Shown here one piece after another: positions 11,653-23,215 of a DNA stretch of 64,000 bases (positions within the stretch are counted from its first letter, which is position 1; the number at the start of each line of letters is the position of its first letter). Source of the DNA: Sesamum alatum (Eukaryota; Streptophyta; Magnoliopsida; Lamiales; Pedaliaceae); the NCBI GenBank assembly GCA_034509735.1, contig JACGWO010000012.1, positions 21,543,188 through 21,607,187 on the forward strand, read 5' to 3'. A program made the translations under genes and the position numbers. A model generated the notes under the pieces. It saw only the letters and a list, made by a program, of their open reading frames with translations, was not told the DNA's origin and did no database searches.

Positions 11653-12990
11653 GGAACGGATATTTTATTCTAACAACCGTTCCTAATACAGGTACAACTA
11701 TTTGAATAGGTGCCAAACAAAAAAATGAGGAAAACTTGAATTAGGAACGGTCCAAATTTATTAGGACAGTTCCTATTTAAGGTACAATTTTTCAAATGTG
11801 GCGGCTAATTAAAAAAAATGAGGAAATTTTGAATTAGGAACGGTCCAAATTTATCAGGACCGTTCCTATTTAAGGTACAATTTTTCAAATATGGCGGCTA
11901 ATTAAAAAAAATGAGGAAAATCTGAATTAGGAACGGTCGGTGAAAACCTACGACCGTTCCAAAGTGAAGTCCAATATTTCATTTTGGCGCCCAATGAAAA
12001 ATTGGTGGGAAAATCAACTATTGAACCGGTCAGTTTATATACGACCGTTCCAAATGTCAATAGGAACGGTAAATACGTGCGTGCATTAAAACGACATCGT
12101 TCTTTCCATTAGGAACGGTATTGGAAACACCTTGTCTATTAGGTGACCGTTCCTAGTATTACAATTCCAATCAATTGGTCCAATATCTCAACATCCGTCA
12201 GTTGGATCGACACCATTTTTTAACACATACAAGATTATGGATATGAATCGATGTCCAATGGTCTGGTTTTCAATCAGCAACCCGAATTTAAGGGTGCATC
12301 TATTTTTCTTACGATGAATACTGACAGGATACGATATCTCGAGAACCACACACCGAAATTCAGCAAAACTACATATAATGTATTATTTTGTATGGTACAT
12401 CATATCTAATAGTTTGATTAGAATTTTGACAGTCTGATTATGCCGTGCAGTACAACAACATAGGATCCTAGTTACATCTGTGAAATATTAACAAAAATAA
12501 ATATACAAATATACTTCATATTATGAACGTGTGTCTATTTTTTGGAAATTACTATATATATTTAAATTCTGTAAACATCCAATTGTATACGTTTATTCAA
12601 TCAGATAAGTATTCGGAATGTATTTTTCTTAATTTATATTTATTATCTAAGAAGATAAAAAAACATTGCAATACATATAGGAACGGTTCTATACGAGAAT
12701 AGGAACGGTTACTATTTCCATGACTGAAAACGACGTCGTTTTAGCTTTTAGGAACGGTATTAGTAACACAGAACATAATAAATGATCATTCCTATTTAGG
12801 TCAATACCAGTACTAGTATCAAAACGACATCGTTTTTTATTTTAGGAACGGTAGTAGTAACACAGGACATAATAAATGGTCGTTCCTATTTAGATCAAGT
12901 CTTAAAACATCGTCGTTTTAATACCGAAACGACGTCGTTTTCTATATTTGGATTGAAATTAGGAACGGTCTATACAATGTCGACCGTTCC
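11653..12990. repeat. CACTA internal AGGAACGGT array with palindromes
   Basis: A third dense set of AGGAACGGT/ACCGTTCCT motifs lies between the two transposon genes, mostly as facing pairs about 40-50 bp apart. Between them are near-palindromic AAAACGACGTCGTTTT-type sites (near 12727, 12930 and 12940) and imperfect ones (AAACGACATCGTTTT near 12090 and 12820). A stretch at 12180-12660 is plain AT-rich DNA. The position suggests a promoter or regulatory role for the downstream gene. Confidence 0.75.
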
Positions 12991-14391
12991 AAAATTCTAA
13001 TATAAATTTAACCCTTGGCCGATTTTCTCACATTTTCTGCCTCACCCTTTCACTCTCAATCTCTTTCTCTGTCGTTCCCTCTCACTCCCACTCTCCATCC
13101 GCCTCTGTCTCCACCTCCCTCCGCCTCTGCCTCCTCCACTAACGCCCACCGCTGCTGCCTCTCCTTCCGCTGTTTTCAATCAGCCCTCCGCCGCTGCCTT
13201 AACCCAAGTCGTCCACCACCTCTGCCACCACTGACGCCTACCGCCACCACCGTCGTCCACCGCCTCCGTTGACACCGCCAGCCTCAACTAGCAAGTAGGG
13301 TCTGAAAAACCCTTTTTAATTTTTATTTCATTAAAAGTTTTTATGTAATTTCTGTATAGTTAGGATTTTTATGTAATTTCAGTAATATTCTGTATTTTCT
13401 GTAATTATTCTGTAATATTCTGGATTTTCAGTAATTATTATGTAATATTTTGTATTTTTTTTGTAATTTCTGTTAATTAGTGTAATTTAGTTGTAATTTC
13501 TGTAATTCCTGTTAATTACTGTTGTAATTTTGGTGTAATTTGTTAATTTTTGTAATTAGTGCAATTTCTGTAATATTCGTTTGGTTTTTGTTAATTTCGA
13601 TGTAATTTTGTAATTTTTCTGTTTTAAAATTCTGAAATTTTTAATTTTTCAAAATTCTGTATTTTTTATGTTTTTTTCTGAAAATTTTCTGTTAATTCAG
13701 AAAATTTTCTCAAAATTTTGTAATTTTTAAAAATTTTCTGTAATTTTAAAAAAATTTAAATTTTTTCTATAAATTTGAAAAATTATGAAAATTCTGAAAA
13801 TTTCAGAAAATTGTCTGTAATTTTAAAAAATTCTGAGAATTTTCTGAAATTTTTCTGTAATTTTAAAAAAATTTATGTCATTTTCTATAAGTTTAAAAAA
13901 AATCAGAATTTTCTGTAATTTCTGTAAAATTTTGTATTTTTTAAAAATTTTCTGAAAATTGTTTAAATTTTCTGTATTTTTTAAAAAAATTATGTTATTT
14001 TATTTATTTATTTTTTAAAATTTTCAAGTAAAATAAAATTTACTAATAATATAAATTCTCTTTTTCCAAAGAATTTTGGGATTTTGTATAAGTATATAGG
14101 AAAATAGAAGGATTTAGTGCAAATTTAGGGTAAAATTTTTGGATTTAGAATATATTTAATGAAATATACGTAAAATTCAGTATACATTTTAGAAAAGAAT
14201 TTTGGGATTTAGTATACATTGTAGGAAAAATTTCTTAAAATTTTGGGATTAGTATCCATTTATTAGATTAATTGTGGGACTTAGTATAGAGTTTTCCATT
14301 TTAGAAAATTATCTCTCTTAAAAAATAAATTGATACTTATATTTTGTTAAAAATACATACCACTAATATTTTTTAAAAAAACATGTAGATC
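12991..14391 (+). other. Leader region and long AT-rich interval before the second CACTA gene
   Basis: A pyrimidine-rich stretch with CTCTCTTTCTCTCTGTCG-like sequence and CCACC runs (13010-13290) has the look of a 5' untranslated leader. A small open frame there (13015-13272, Ser/Pro rich) is probably not coding. From about 13310 to 14390 the DNA is very AT-rich and made of variants of TTTCTGTAATTTT and AAAATTCTGAAAA. It could be an intron that ends just before ATGTCTGGTCGAGA at 14392. Confidence 0.4.
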
Positions 14392-15947
14392 ATGTCTGGT
14401 CGAGATTTCCCACCTCGAAGAGGTGGACGTGGCCGCGGTCGTGGTCGTGGCCGCGGTCGTAGCTCACCGGCTAAACCGCCGGCCAGTGTTGCTTCCCAGG
14501 ATGGGGAAGCAGTGTTCCAACCACCACCACCGCCAGAGCAGGCACCCGCACCACCTACGCCGGATCAGCAGCCCGGTGCGTCTACCGCTGCGCCGGATCA
14601 GTAGCCCGGACCATCCACTACCGCACAGGCGATCGATCCGGCCCGTCCATGGGCTGCCCCACCACCACCACCCCCACCAGCCCCATCACTCCCACCACCA
14701 TCCGCGCGCCAGTATCACACTCGCCGATGCAAGGTATATTTATATTTTTTAATTTTTTTTGTAATTTAAATAATTATTTTTATGTCATACTAATTATTTT
14801 ATAATTTTAGGAGTGATCAGAAGATCCACGAGAGCATGTACATGGTCGTGTGAGGACACTATCCCCATCGTTGGGGCAGTTTGCGCAAGGTGCCGCCAGA
14901 GCACCAGCATTTCTGGTTTGAGAGTTTGAAGGTAACGACAATTAATTTTTTTTAAATATTTTAACAATCTAAGTTCTGATATATATATATATACATATAT
15001 ATATTTTTAATACAGATGACGTACTGGTGGGATGCCGACGACGAGTCGATGTTCAAGATCTTCCATGTTTGGGCGAGGAAGTTCCTCAGGAAGAAGTTCG
15101 TCCTTGCCAGACAGTCCCTGCAAAAGCCTCTATGGCTGGCGAACGAGGTCTGGCGGCAGCTCCTCTTGTACTGGGAGTCCCCGGAGTTCAAGGAGGAGTG
15201 CTAGAAGAACAAGGCGAACCGGAACGCCAACCCAGCCGCATCCGCTACTATTTACCACGGGGGATCTGTCTTCGTCGGTATGCACAAGCGGAAATTGGCA
15301 AGATATTTAATGTTATTTCAAGTATTTACTATTATTAAATTAAAATGGTAATAACTGTTTCCCATTTCTTTTTACAAGAGGAGCAGCTCGGCCGGCCAGT
15401 GAAGCAGATGGAGTTATTCTCCAAATGCTACAAGAAGAAAGCCGACGGCGGCTGGAGCGGCCCGAGGGTAGCGGAGGTGGCGGTAAGTTGTACTTAATAC
15501 ATTCTAATTTTTTTTTAATATTTCAAAATTTTCTAATTTATTCTAATTATTTTTGCAGGAGATGTTCCAGAAGATGATGGAAGATCATTAGTCTCAGGCC
15601 ACGGCCAATCCTGGGGATCCTCCTCCCGAATCAGAGGGCTCGGTGGCGCAGACCGAGCAGCAGATGCGGCTGGCTTGCGTCGGGGGCAAGAATAAGGGCC
15701 GCGTATCCGGTCTTGGTTCTGAGGCCCTGGGTATCAGCCAGACCGTTACCTCGCCACCGCCACCGCCAGAGCCAGCGCCTTCGTAAAACATGGAGGGTCG
15801 GATGGTCCGCCTCGAGGAGATGATGATGGACCTGATGGGCATGATGAAGGTCATACAAACCAGTCACTCCGGTACCAGCCCGTCACGGCCTCCTAGAGAC
15901 CCCACCCCTCCAGACATTGACGAGATGGACGAGGTCGATGGGGACTA
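14392..15947 (+). pseudogene. CACTA second gene, Transposase_24 (Ptta/En-Spm type), broken
   Basis: Starts MSGRDFPPRRGGRGRG, an Arg-Gly rich head followed by Pro-rich sequence, with a TAG at 14602-14604. Exon-like blocks follow at about 14811-14931, 15016-15290, 15378-15483 and 15560-15947, separated by AT-rich introns with GT and AG ends. The third block carries the family core: MTYWWDADDESMFKIF, then LANEVWRQLLLYWESPEFK with a stop, then a short linker; the next block has GRPVKQMELF. The last part is acidic (PPDIDEMDEVDGD) with a helical segment (RLEEMMMDLMGMM). This family supplies DNA-binding proteins of plant CACTA elements. At least three stops interrupt it. Confidence 0.72.
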
Positions 15948-16149
15948 GGAGTAGATTATGTATTTTTTTTATTATTTTTTTGTAATTAAATCGGATAATA
16001 TTCATATTTAATATAATTTTTATTTCTAAATTATACATTTTTTCATATTTAAATATTAATTATAAAATCAAAATCAAAAATATTATTAATAATTTAATTT
16101 ATACTTAAATGATAATAATTATTACTATAAAAAAATTAATAATCCATTA
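15948..16149. other. AT-rich 3' flank of the second CACTA gene
   Basis: Very AT-rich, no feature seen except likely 3' untranslated sequence. Confidence 0.4.
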
Positions 16150-16890
16150 GTTAGGAACGGTACTTTAGACGGCAATTGAGCGCCAAAAACCGTTCGGATA
16201 TTTGGCTGTTTTAAACCAGTTACCGTTCCCAATACCGCTGAAAACGCCATTCCAAAAAATAGAAGTCAACCATTCCTAAAGACGGGACATACCGTGCCTA
16301 CATGTATTCTAAAATCAATACTTTCGTAGTTAGGCTTTCATTCTAAAGGAAATACTAATAATCGGTCCAAAGTGGTATTCCAAAGTTGGAGTGCAAAAAC
16401 CGTTCCTAAAGAACGCGACAAAATGTATTCCAGCTACCGATCCTAATCTATACAACAGACCGTTCCTACTTGTATTCCAGTTACTGATCCTAATCTATAT
16501 AACAGACCGTTCCTACTTGTATTCCAGATATCATGCTAAATTGTATCTACAACGTACGGTGATAATTCCAAAATGTGCTCTAACTACCGTTCCTAATTGT
16601 GCAATTTCATTTCGATGCGGCCGTTACTAAAGCTTATAAGGTGTTCCAAATACAAAAATTATGAATTCATACGTACAAAGGTAATTAGGAACGGTATACA
16701 GAAAATATGCCAAAAACCATTCCCAAATAGGAACGGTCACTTGGTTACCGTTCCTAACTATTAGGAATGCCTCTTTTTGCCACGGATTGCCTCCCGTTCC
16801 TCAATTGTTCCTAATGGCAGTCCAAAAGTATCCAGTGAACTATTTACCGTTCCAAAAATTAAAAAAAACCGTTCCTATTACTGTTTCAAT
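16150..16890. repeat. CACTA right subterminal repeat array
   Basis: Repeated ACCGTTCCT and AGGAACGGT motifs in both orientations up to about 20 bp from the right terminus, mirroring the left array. Confidence 0.85.
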
Positions 16891-16913
16891 TCCCGTATTT
16901 TTTTGTAGTGTAC

Positions 16914-17853
16914 TGTAATCAAATTTTTGTGCTCTTGAATTTGTTGAAACAAAAAAATATTACAAATAAATTTCTTGAATTGATTTGAGTATTTGTGGGT
17001 GTGAAATCTCTACTTGAAAATCTCTGATTCTTCTCATGAAGAATGTGACCTTTGACTTCAGCAACTACGGAAGTGAAACTCGATGTTTGATCTCCTTTGA
17101 CATTGTATTTGACTTTGAATAAAGATAATTTGGGGGTCGTTGACTTATTCTCAAATTAAACGCTATAAACTTGAAGATATTTTACTTGAATTTGGGATAT
17201 TCTTGGTAGATTTGAGACTTTGATCTTCCGCCAAGGTGGACTTCTATCTTGATAACGTTAATTCCCCGGTCTTCGGACTTCTTGTCGAATTAAACGCTGA
17301 TATTGGATGATTTCCGCGATGAACGCCTTGAATCTTGCCTTGAACGTTGTGGATCTTCCTCGATTTGCGCTTGAGAGGATTTCGGAACTTCCTGACTGCA
17401 CTCTTGCTTGTATCTTCAATTGTATGTGTGTGTGTGTGTGTGTCCTGAATGAGTTCCAAGGACCCCTTCATATAGCTGTCAAAAAGGTAGAGTTGCGGTG
17501 AACTTGAACACTTATTTTTTATTATCTCTTTCTTTTAATTTAAAGAGATAATACATTAAATATTTAGGAAGATATGATTGGTCGATTTTGATCTTATCTC
17601 TTTAATTTTTGTATTTTTCAAAGAGATAATATAAAAATATTTGTCTTGACTTGATTGGCCGAAATACTTCATTTGCCACTTGTCGGCCGTCAATTTGATG
17701 ACGAACTATATATTAAAATATCAATCAAATTAACTAATTATATTTGAAATTAATTTAGTAAATTCCAAAATATAAATAGAAATTATAATTGATAAATAAT
17801 ATATATTTTTCACTTGTCATCATTTAATCGGTTGCACAATTAATTTTTTTACA
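16914..17853. repeat. Solo LTR of 940 bp
   Basis: Begins TGTAATCAAATTTTTG and ends TTTTTTTACA, giving TGTAA/TTACA inverted ends. The 5 bp duplication TATAC lies at 17854-17858 and at 6941-6945, that is, on the other side of the CACTA element, which inserted exactly at the left junction. There is no internal domain, so this is an LTR left by recombination, or an LTR-like element. A TG microsatellite lies near 17427-17442. The family is unknown. Confidence 0.8.
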
Positions 17854-20046
17854 TATACCTCTCAAGAAATTGAAGCGTATTGCAAAGATGAAGGAATCTT
17901 GGAAACAACTCAAAACAGGTTACTCTCCACAGCAGAATGGAGTTGCAGAAAGAAAGAATATGACCATTTGTGAGATGGCAAGAACTATGATCAATGAAAA
18001 GGGACTTCCAAAAAGTTTTTGGGCAGTAGTTGTTGATACAGGGGTCTCTATCCTCAACAAAGTCAGTAAGGAACAAAACTCTTTATGAAGCATGGACTGG
18101 ACTTAAACTTTCTATAAGTCACTTTAAAGTTTTCGGTTGCATTTGCTATGCTCATGTTCCTACCGAAAAGAGAACAAAGTTTGATGAAAAGAGTCAGAAA
18201 ATGTATCTTCATTTGTTACTCATCTGATACTAAAGGATATCGTCTTTTGAACTTGAACACTAAAAAGTTGATTGTTAGTAGAGATGTCATTTTTCATGAA
18301 AGTGCAGCTTGGGATTGGAAAGAAAAGAAAGTGCAGAATCTTTTATTCAATCTTCCACCAACAAGTAGCCATGAAGGAAATGATGACCTAAATGAATCAA
18401 CTCCTTCTGCTCCAAGAGGAGTAATTTCAAATGCAAATTCAAAATCTTCTTCGCCAGAATCTCCTCCACCAAAAATGAGAAGCTTGAGTGAAATTTATGA
18501 TACATGTCGATTCATGGTGACAGAACCTGAAATTATGAAGAAGCTGCAAAAGAAGAACTATGGAGGAATGCAATGAAGGAAGAAATGCATATGATCAAAA
18601 AAGAACAACACTTTGTTGGTGGATAAACCAAAAGATCGAGAAGTCATTAGCCTAAAGTGGATCTACAAGATCAAACTGAACCAAGAAGGTAAAGTGCATA
18701 AGTACAAAGCACGACTCGTGGCTAGAGTTTTTCCACAAAAATCAGGTATTGACTTCTTTGAGGCTTTTTTACCCGTGGCAAGAATGGAGACCATTTAGAC
18801 TGTGATTGCTCTTGTAGCTCAAAAGAAATGGCAACTACTGCAACTCGATGTGATATCTGCCTTTCTAAATGGAAAACTTGATGAAGAAATTTATGTTGAA
18901 CAACCTCAAGGGTTCTTGGTGAAAGGGGGAGAAGGCAAAGTCTACAAGCTCAAGAGAGCTCTTTACAAGCTTAAACAAGCTCCACGAACTTGGTACAAAG
19001 AAATCGATACTAATTTCATTCGAAGTGGTTTTGACAGAAGCGAAAGTGAAGTAACTTTGTATGTCAAAAATGAAGGTCACGAGATTTTAATTGCTTATTT
19101 ATATGTTGATGATCTCATTTTTAAAGAAAACAATCCTATCTTGATGCAAAATCTAAAATAGGAGATGATGAAGACTTATGAGATGAGTGATCTTGGACTG
19201 CTACATTATTTCCTGGGCATTGAAGTTATACAGATGGAAGAAGGAATTTTTCTTTCTCAAAAGAAGTATGTTAAAGGCATTCTTGAAAAATTTCACATGA
19301 CAGGTTGAAAAGTGTGGATACTCCAATAGCTTCAAATGAAAAGCTAGAGAAAGATGATGGAGCAAAGAAAGTCGCAAGCTCAACCTATCGAAGCTTGATT
19401 GGCAGTCTTCTTTACATGACTACTACAAGACTCGATATCATGTTTGCAACAAGTGTGCTATCAAGGTTCATGCAAGATCCAAGTCAAATTCATCTTGGTG
19501 CGGCTAAAAGAATTCTTAGATACTTGTAATGCACACTTGACTATGGACTCATGTATAAACTATCAAACAAATGGCTTGATTGGCTATTGCGATAATGATT
19601 GGGTTGGATGCATGGATGATATGAAGAGTACATCTGGCTATATTTTTCAGCTTGGCACAAATATATGCTCTTGGCTTTCTAAGAAGTAAAAGGTTGTCGC
19701 TCAATCATCTGCAGAAGTTAAATATATAGCAGCTGGAAAAGTTACTTCACAATAAGAAGAATCCTTGAAGATATTGGAGCAAAGCAAGGAAAAGGAACAG
19801 TGTTATATTGTGATAGTAAGTCAGCAATTTTAATTGCAAAGAATCCAATGCTTTATGAAAGAACTAAGCACATCAAAATCAAATATCATTTTGTGCGAGA
19901 GGCTGTTGAAAATGAAGATATTCAGCTGCATTATTGCAAAACTCAAGATCAGCTTGTCGACATATTTACCAAGGCGCTTCCCCGAAACAAGTTCTACTAC
20001 CTAAGAGAACTCATTGGAGTTATCTATAAAGCGCATTAAGTGGGAG
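17854..20046 (+). pseudogene. Copia-A integrase C-terminal part, reverse transcriptase and RNase H
   Basis: Picks up the integrase after the CACTA/LTR interruption (TSQEIEAYCKDEGI, then GYSPQQNGVAERKN with the third catalytic Glu). The integrase end includes KVFGCICYAHVP near 18130. The RT spans about 18610-19300: WIYKIKLNQEG, ARLVARVFPQKSG, LDVISAFLNG, and the YVDD catalytic motif near 19102. A TAG follows METI near 18797, another lies near 19160, and a frame change lies near 19305. RNase H follows: GSLLYMTTTRLDI, YCDSKSAILIAKNP (near 19803), RTKHIKIKYHFVRE and QLVDIFTKALP. A short purine tract AAGTGGGAG (20038-20046) abuts the 3' LTR. Confidence 0.87.
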
Positions 20047-20290
20047 TGTGGGAAATACAAATACATGCACCTATATGGACCTTCAAATGTCTTATTATTT
20101 CTCTTACATTTTCTAGGTGCTCTTGTATTTTCTATGTGTCTTCAATTAATGTTGGTCATTCTAGAATTATCCAATAAGTCATATAAATTAGTTTGAACTC
20201 CATTGTTTACAACATAGAGCTAAGTAGCTCAATAATGAAAAGATTTCCGCATTATATTATTGGAGCTCTGGTGTAGCAACTCTACTTACA
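20047..20290 (+). repeat. Copia-A 3' LTR
   Basis: 244 bp, TGTGGGAAATACAAATAC to CTCTACTTACA, followed by TGGCC. Aligned with 877-1101 it has a short internal duplication around TTTTCTAGGTGCTCTTG, which accounts for the extra length. Confidence 0.92.
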
Positions 20291-22990
20291 TGGCCAACAT
20301 TGTTAAATTGAAAATTTTAAGATCCCTAACCCCAATCCACCGTCTTCTTTGCTTTTGCTTAAATTATGTCATTACCACAATGGATCTTTTTATCCGTCGG
20401 ACTACTCCACTAAAAATTCACTAAAATTGATTCAATCTCTCTAACAAGAGTATCTGGCAACCAAAGGCAGCTCATGACATACGATAGTATAACTTGTGAG
20501 ACAGATGTAATGAGAACCTCCTTACCGGCTTGAGAGAGTAGCCTTTATTCCATGCAATCACCTTCTTCAATATCCACTCTCGTAGTCCTTGAAAAATCTC
20601 CGTCTTCGTCCTCTTAACAATCGACGGTAGCCCAAAATACTTTTGATGTTTCTCCACTAACTGGCTCATTTCTATCGGGGTATTTGTATAGAAATGATCT
20701 CCGACTTCCGTAGCTTGATTGTCTTACCTGAGCTTTTCCCGTATCATTTGAGAATCCCCTTAATGTAGTAAGTAGCTTTCTCTGTTGCTTTGTAAAGAAT
20801 AAGAGAATCATGATAAAATTGTAGATGTGAAACCTTTGGAGCCCGACAAGCAACTATCACTCCAGTCCGTTCACTGTCATCCGCCTTCTTAAGTAAACAA
20901 CTGAAGACCTCTGCACATATGATAAAGAGGTATGGTGACAATAGGTCTCCTTGACGTAGTCCTTACCGAGGTTCGAGAAGGCCAAACTGACTGCGATTCA
21001 ACATAAAAGAAAATGAGGATATGGAAACACAAAGCATAATGAGAGAGATAATTCTTCATGAAAGCACAAGTGCCTAAGACTAGACTCTATGAACTTTCCG
21101 CTCATCCCATCATAAGCTTTACTTATATCGAGTTTAAGAGTTATGTGGCCTACATTCCCTTTTCATTTATTTTTCACGAAATGATTAATCCCAAAAGCAA
21201 CAAGAATGTCAATAATGAGATGCACTTTCACAAAAACATACTGCGGCTAAGATACAATAGATGGGAGACACTTTGTAATCCTATATGCTAAGGATTTAGA
21301 TACAAGATTTTATAGACATTGCACAAGTTGATTAGTCTAAAATGTGAGACAACTTCCGGAGTTTTAACTTTAGGAATGAGGACAATATGAGTATAATTGA
21401 GCTTTGAGTGCAAAATTTGTTGGTTCAGAATTTTCAGAACCCAACTAATAATATCCTTGCTCACAATGTTCCGAAAATTTGATTAAAAAAAAAGGGGCGG
21501 AGAATCCATCTAGACCAGGATATTTATATGGAACACTTGATAAAGGCAAAGAGCTGCATCATTAGCTAGAAACGGGCGGGAAAGGCATTGATTCATCTTC
21601 GAGGTGACTTTCAGCTAGAGTGCAACTAGAACTGCCTCAATTTCTTAGTTCGATAGTTTCGTGACAAGTTTTGAAAGTTGGAACTAATCACCTCCTTGCT
21701 TCTGCTCCGACTTCTCCTTCCATTCATCATGTTGATCCTTGATTTTAAGAATTTTGCTTCATTTCATCCTTCTTGTAGCACATGTGTGGAATAATTTTGT
21801 GTTCCAATCACTCTTCCGCTAGCTAATCCAATTTTCTCCTTTGTTTCCATTTAATCTTTTGATCCTTTGGGAGCCCTCCAAACTTTTCTTAATTTCAATT
21901 CTTTGTGACGCATCTGAATTAAGATAGTCTAGCTCCTTCTCTAGCTCGTGGATTTTCTTCTCCTCCTTCCCTAAAGTCTCCTTGCTCCACCTCAGTAAGA
22001 CCAATCCAGCAATTTTTTGAATACCATTCAGTGCTGCCAAGTCATCACCATTAGTATAATCCCTACTCCAAGTTTCCTCAATGACTTTCTCACATACATC
22101 ATGTCAAACCTAGAAAACATCAAATCTGAACTGTCTTTGATAGGGCAGAGTCATCCAGTTTGGCCGAACTGTCTAATTGAATAAGAATGGGACGATGGTC
22201 TAAATATATGGAACCTAGATTTATGACAATTGCCTTCGGGAACATACTTTTCCAAGCATCATCCGATAAAACACGATCCACACGACATCGAACACTGTGT
22301 AGCCCCTCTCTGTTGTTACACCACATAAACTTTGGACAAATTAAAGCCCAAATCCGCGAGATTTACATCCTATAGAGCCTGACGAAAGTCCCGGAGTTGC
22401 CATTGGGGAGCACTGCAGCTGCTTTTTTTTTTTCATGGTAGAATAAGACTGCATTGAAGTCTCCAAACTAGGCCCAAGGAAGGTTCATGTTCATTTTCAA
22501 TACTCGAAGTAAATTCCACAAATAATTTCGATGGGAGGTTTTTCGATTTTCCATGAAAGCCAGCAGCTTGCCATGAAAAAATTCCATCATCAATTGCCAC
22601 ATCAATATTAGTATCAAAGAGGCTAAAAAGAGACACATTCGAGTCTTTTTTTCCAAAGCATAAACAAACCTCACCCTTACCTCCAGAATTAACATGAACA
22701 CCACAATAATCCAAAGATCGCTTTATTGAATCAAATTTTTTCACCAACAGAACTTCAATTCCATAATAAATACAATTGAGGTGTTGTGGGTCAAACCAAC
22801 TCATATATATGACTGTCTTCCAGACCACCCAGCCCTTGATAGTTCTCAGATAAGCAATTGCGATCAGCAACATGTCAGATTAGATTGTTTCTTGCTAGGT
22901 CGGGGTTCAACAAAAACATACAGAGTGAGACGGAGGAAAATATTAAGGTCAAAAGAGGTGAATTTGATGTGGTTGAGGCCATGTTAACAT
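20291..22990 (-). pseudogene. LINE-A ORF2: endonuclease and reverse transcriptase
   Basis: Minus-strand remains of an L1-type ORF2. The endonuclease start lies near 22870 and the later endonuclease part at 22120-22326 includes TWCNNREGLHSVRCRVDRVL and DHRPILI. The reverse transcriptase lies below about 21300; readable parts include SPYLFIICAEVFSCLLKKA (20941 downward), HLQFYHDSLILYKA with the catalytic FADD-like motif degraded to FYHDS, and KYFGLPSIVKRTKTE (about 20640). The end of the RT (MSCLWLPDTLVREIES, 20480 downward) leads up to the Copia insertion and resumes at 876. Stops and frame shifts are frequent. This is a dead copy. Confidence 0.8.
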
Positions 22991-23215
22991 GTTGAAGGTT
23001 GGGACTGGGGTCTAAATTAGGATGTAGTGTGTTTGCATGGTTAGGGAGTGAGATAGGTGAAGTGTGGTGGTTTTAGAGGGCCGATTAAGGAATGCATTTG
23101 TTGTTGGGCTTTTTGGAATAGGATAAGTTGATTAGTGATAATATGGGGCTCTACCCTCCCCCTCCCCCCCTCCCCCCATCCATAAGGTGGAGAAATTGGT
23201 GGTTATGGTAGTGGG

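Larger units (their letters stand above)
6946..16910 (+). mobile_element. CACTA (En/Spm-type) DNA transposon
   Basis: Termini are CACTACAAAAAAAT at the left and its inverse ATTTTTTTGTAGTG at the right; the inverted match extends to about 22 bp with two mismatches. A 3 bp duplication TAC flanks it (6943-6945 and 16911-16913). Inside are a TNPD-type transposase region (7849-11426) and a Transposase_24-type gene (14392-15947), the usual two-gene layout. Subterminal regions are packed with AGGAACGGT/ACCGTTCCT motifs, as expected for binding sites of the element's own DNA-binding protein. The element is about 10 kb and both genes carry stops or frame breaks, so it is probably non-autonomous today. 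It is the youngest or near-youngest insertion at this locus. Confidence 0.93.
877..20290 (+). mobile_element. Copia LTR retrotransposon (Copia-A), with three later insertions
   Basis: A Ty1/copia element bounded by LTRs at 877-1101 and 20047-20290 and by a perfect 5 bp duplication TGGCC (872-876 and 20291-20295). The initiator-Met PBS follows the 5' LTR and a purine tract precedes the 3' LTR. Domain order is gag, zinc knuckle, protease, integrase, reverse transcriptase, RNase H, which is the Copia order. The element's own sequence is 877-1205, 5261-6945 and 17854-20290. The rest is a minus-strand LTR element, a CACTA transposon and a solo LTR. Several in-frame stops show it is dead. It sits inside LINE-A, so it is younger than that LINE and older than its own three insertions. 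Confidence 0.93.

Noticed and set aside
11640..12990. The central array as the join of two CACTA elements end to end
   Set aside because: I found no internal CACTACAA or TTGTAGTG ends near the array, so a fusion is not shown. Kept only as a test in the findings.
13015..13272. An 85 aa Ser/Pro-rich protein in the CACTA element
   Set aside because: Composition is that of a pyrimidine-rich leader. There is no domain and the stretch is followed by the AT-rich interval, so it is probably untranslated.
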